A DNA stretch of 64,000 bases from Vibrio sp. BS-M-Sm-2 (lineage in GTDB: Bacteria; Pseudomonadota; Gammaproteobacteria; Enterobacterales; Vibrionaceae), in NCBI RefSeq assembly GCF_041504345.1, contig NZ_CP167895.1, forward strand, positions 682,001 to 746,000, in the 5' to 3' direction. The notes below the pieces were generated by a model. That model made no database searches and was not told where the DNA came from. It worked only from the letters and a program-made list of their open reading frames with translations. The position numbers were made by a program, and so were the translations under genes. Shown piece by piece: positions 62,190 to 64,000 of the stretch. Position 1 is the first letter of the stretch, and each line of letters begins with the position of its first letter.

Positions 62190-63164
62190 ATGAAATGGGG
62201 AATCCTAGGAACCAGCTTTATCTCAGGCGTCATGGCGGATGCGATCAAAGGCGATGCTCAAAGCGAGCTGTATGCCGTTGCTGGTCGTACTGAAAAAACA
62301 CTCAATGAGTTTGCTGACCAATACCAACCAACACGAACCTTCAACAGCTATGACGCCTTGATTGAAGATGAGTCGGTCGACATTATCTACATTGCTCTAC
62401 CAAACCATGTCCATCATGAGTATGTGATTAAAGCGGCTCAAAAAGGCAAAGCGATCTTGTGTGAGAAGTCTCTGTCGGTTGATATGGAAAAAACAGAACA
62501 AGCCTTGCAAGCGGTGAAAGAAGCGGGTGTATTCTTTGCAGAAGGTCTGATGTATTTAAACCATCCACTTATCTCCAAGCTTCATCAAGAACTGGCAACT
62601 GGTGAGATCGGCGAAGTGCGCTCAATTCAAGGTTCCTACGTTGCGGCGATTGATCAGTTTGTGAATCCTGCAAGTAAAGGCGCGCTATACAACCTTGGCT
62701 GCTACCCAATGTCGCTGATTCACTCTGTCGCGCAGCAGCAATTTGGTGAGAGTGTGTTTGATGATGTGCAGATCTCAGCAATCGGTCGACGAGGCCCAGA
62801 TGGCAATATCTGCGAATCGTCGGCGATGATGCATTTCAATGACCGCTTTACCGCGCAAATCCACACTGCAGAAGACCACGGCTTAAAGCATGGTTTTACG
62901 ATTTTAGGCAGTAAAGGCTGTATCATTCTCGACACTAACCCATGGTTACCGACCGAAGAGAATACATTTACGGTTGAGATTTATGAAACGTCGAAACGCG
63001 AAGTGAAAGTCGAAGCGCAAGGTGACGGCTTCCATTATCAAGTGCGCAATATCCGCCAAGCGGTTGAGCAAGTTGACACACAACTTGCTGCGCCAATGGC
63101 AACCCACCAAGACTCTCGCGTAATCATGAAGTTATTAACTGATTGGGAACAAGCGGCGAGCTAA
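62190..63164 (+). CDS. Gfo/Idh/MocA-family oxidoreductase
   Basis: 324 aa. Rossmann domain with WGILGTSFIS and DIIYIALPNHVHHEYVIKAAQKGKAILCEKSLS; here Ser replaces the Pro of the usual CEKP. The C-terminal alpha/beta domain has GALYNLGCYPMSLIHSVAQ. NAD(P)-dependent oxidation or reduction of a sugar, inositol or dihydrodiol. In operon with the ABM protein under a divergent LysR. Substrate unknown. Confidence 0.88.
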   Translation: MKWGILGTSFISGVMADAIKGDAQSELYAVAGRTEKTLNEFADQYQPTRTFNSYDALIEDESVDIIYIALPNHVHHEYVIKAAQKGKAILCEKSLSVDMEKTEQALQAVKEAGVFFAEGLMYLNHPLISKLHQELATGEIGEVRSIQGSYVAAIDQFVNPASKGALYNLGCYPMSLIHSVAQQQFGESVFDDVQISAIGRRGPDGNICESSAMMHFNDRFTAQIHTAEDHGLKHGFTILGSKGCIILDTNPWLPTEENTFTVEIYETSKREVKVEAQGDGFHYQVRNIRQAVEQVDTQLAAPMATHQDSRVIMKLLTDWEQAAS

Positions 63165-63179
63165 TGTTTTAGTAAAAGA

Positions 63180-63243
63180 AATACGACTCATATTGTTCTG
63201 TATGACTTGATAACAAATCACGTAGACAAATATGAGCCGTATT
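63180..63243. repeat. Long inverted repeat between convergent genes
   Basis: AATACGACTCATAT and ATATGAGCCGTATT are complementary at 13 of 14 positions, with 36 nt between. It could be a terminator for either convergent gene, although no long T-run is present. Confidence 0.5.
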
Positions 63244-63274
63244 GTGGTTCTGCTTACATTTTGGCTGAGCTTAC

Positions 63275-63913
63275 TTAAGCTACAGACGCCTTAAAGGCGG
63301 TATTGAATGCTTTTGCATTAGCACGAATCTCGTCGTCAGATAAACCAGGCTTGTACAGTGACGCCCCTAAACCAAAACCTTTCGCACCGATGTCTAAGTA
63401 TGGTTTCATGCTCTCGATGGTAGGGTTGATTCCTCCTACAGGTAAGCAGATTGCTTCGGGAGGAAGTACAGAATTCAACGCTTTAAAGCCATCAAGGCCA
63501 AGCACTGAAATTGGGAATAGCTTTAACCCTGTCGCACCGGCAGCAAGTGCAGCGAACGCCTCTGTTGGCGTAACAACACCAGGGAAGCTGACGCAACCTG
63601 CAGCCGCTGACATTTTCACGACCTGTTCGTTGAAGTTCGGCGTTACCACTAAGTTTGCACCTGTATCAATCACAGCTTGTGCTTTTTCTGGGGTGGTAAC
63701 GGTACCCGCGCCAATTAAATATTGATCACCGAAATGTTCGACTAGCATTTTAATGCTGGTCAATGCATCTGGTGAGTTCAATGGCACTTCAATCATTGAG
63801 AAGCCTTCTTCAATCAAAATCTGTGTCACTCGAATACAGTCTGCTGGTTCCACACCACGGATAATGGCAACGAGCGGTAAGTGATCACTTAGGTTAAAGT
63901 CTTTATTTGTCAT
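63275..63913 (-). CDS. dgoA: 2-dehydro-3-deoxy-6-phosphogalactonate aldolase
   Basis: 212 aa KDPG/KDPGal aldolase. HLPLVAIIRGVEPADC, FSMIEVPLNSPDAL (Glu42), LIGAGTV, LVVTPN and GLKLFP with the Schiff-base Lys131 are clear; IEVPLNSP rather than IEVTLRTP favours the galactonate enzyme DgoA over Eda. Cleaves KDPGal to pyruvate and glyceraldehyde-3-P. Its start overlaps the stop of the upstream gene by 11 nt; GAGGT lies upstream of the ATG. Confidence 0.9.
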   Translation of the reverse strand: MTNKDFNLSDHLPLVAIIRGVEPADCIRVTQILIEEGFSMIEVPLNSPDALTSIKMLVEHFGDQYLIGAGTVTTPEKAQAVIDTGANLVVTPNFNEQVVKMSAAAGCVSFPGVVTPTEAFAALAAGATGLKLFPISVLGLDGFKALNSVLPPEAICLPVGGINPTIESMKPYLDIGAKGFGLGASLYKPGLSDDEIRANAKAFNTAFKASVA

Positions 63914-64000
63914 TGTTCATTACCTCTTTAATTTTTAACATTCCAGCGATGAAAGTGTCATCGCCATTCACGTATTCGGTTGTTTTATTTAGCTGACGAC
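63903..64000 (-). CDS. dgoK: Probable 2-dehydro-3-deoxygalactonokinase, C-terminal fragment
   Basis: The last 32 codons of a minus-strand gene entering from the right edge, ending VNGDDTFIAGMLKIKEVMNN and DK. The GD-x-x-x-AG-x-x-x-I pattern is the usual end of DgoK, and overlap with dgoA is the standard galactonate operon order (dgoK-dgoA). The kinase makes KDPGal for DgoA. Only the C-terminus is visible, so identity rests mainly on context. Confidence 0.6.
   Translation of the reverse strand, partial: RQLNKTTEYVNGDDTFIAGMLKIKEVMNNDK

Overview
This window looks like part of a Vibrio genome from the splendidus-type marine group, more probably the secondary chromosome. The signs are an FRP-type flavin reductase very like that of V. 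harveyi, the glpF-glpK / glpR / glpD block, many divergent LysR/TetR pairs, and a run of metabolic and accessory genes with no ribosomal or core informational genes. No rRNA, tRNA, CRISPR, integrase or intact insertion sequence was seen.

Layout. 1-7.6 kb: partial homocysteine methyltransferase, lipoate-ligase-like enzyme, SDR oxidoreductase, periplasmic alkyl sulfatase with a divergent LysR regulator, DMT exporter, VOC protein and a lipoprotein. 7.6-14.6 kb: an accessory island. It begins at a truncated EamA transporter remnant, continues through about 660 bp of AT-rich non-coding DNA, and holds three co-directional genes: a Sec-exported protein of unknown family, a large RHS/YD-repeat protein, and a second RHS protein. 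The second RHS protein carries the end of the RHS core and a variable C-terminus behind its own twin-arginine signal peptide. 14.6-18.3 kb: beta-glucoside use (bglA with two LacI operators, an AscG-like repressor) and a maltose acetyltransferase. 18.3-30 kb: MFS exporter with LysR, a radical-SAM sulfatase maturase followed by a Ser-type sulfatase, a Crp/Fnr-type regulator, DHFR-like protein with TetR, a phospholipase D-family lipoprotein, FRP and a racemase.

30-43 kb is a self-contained sugar-phosphate system. A UlaR-like DeoR repressor is divergent from an operon encoding a Cof-type phosphatase, an Rpe-fold epimerase with an altered loop, an iron alcohol dehydrogenase, a second HAD phosphatase, transaldolase, transketolase, RpiA, a PepV-like M20 dipeptidase and a PTS IIBC permease, followed by an alginate-export-type outer-membrane porin. 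The intergenic region carries TGAC elements spaced exactly 10 bp apart, three direct copies facing three inverted copies. The gene set covers uptake through the outer membrane, PTS phosphorylation, oxidation or reduction, and entry into the non-oxidative pentose phosphate pathway. The substrate is not evident.

43-50 kb: small lipoprotein, YdcH-family protein, and the glycerol regulon (glpD, glpR, glpK, glpF), all on the minus strand. 50-64 kb: PACE efflux protein with LysR, Acr3/ArsR arsenic resistance with two matching operators, HPP protein with TetR and a double palindromic operator, a CHASE2 / small periplasmic / M48 protease operon, a Cof-type phosphatase, an FrnE-like DsbA protein, YcaQ-type glycosylase, a LysR divergent from ABM and Gfo/Idh/MocA enzymes, and the end of a galactonate-type dgoK-dgoA pair.

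The two strongest candidates for undescribed biology are the split RHS system with a Tat-targeted C-terminal half, and the PTS/pentose-phosphate/peptidase operon with its phased operator array. Function calls come from motif recognition by eye. No database search was run.
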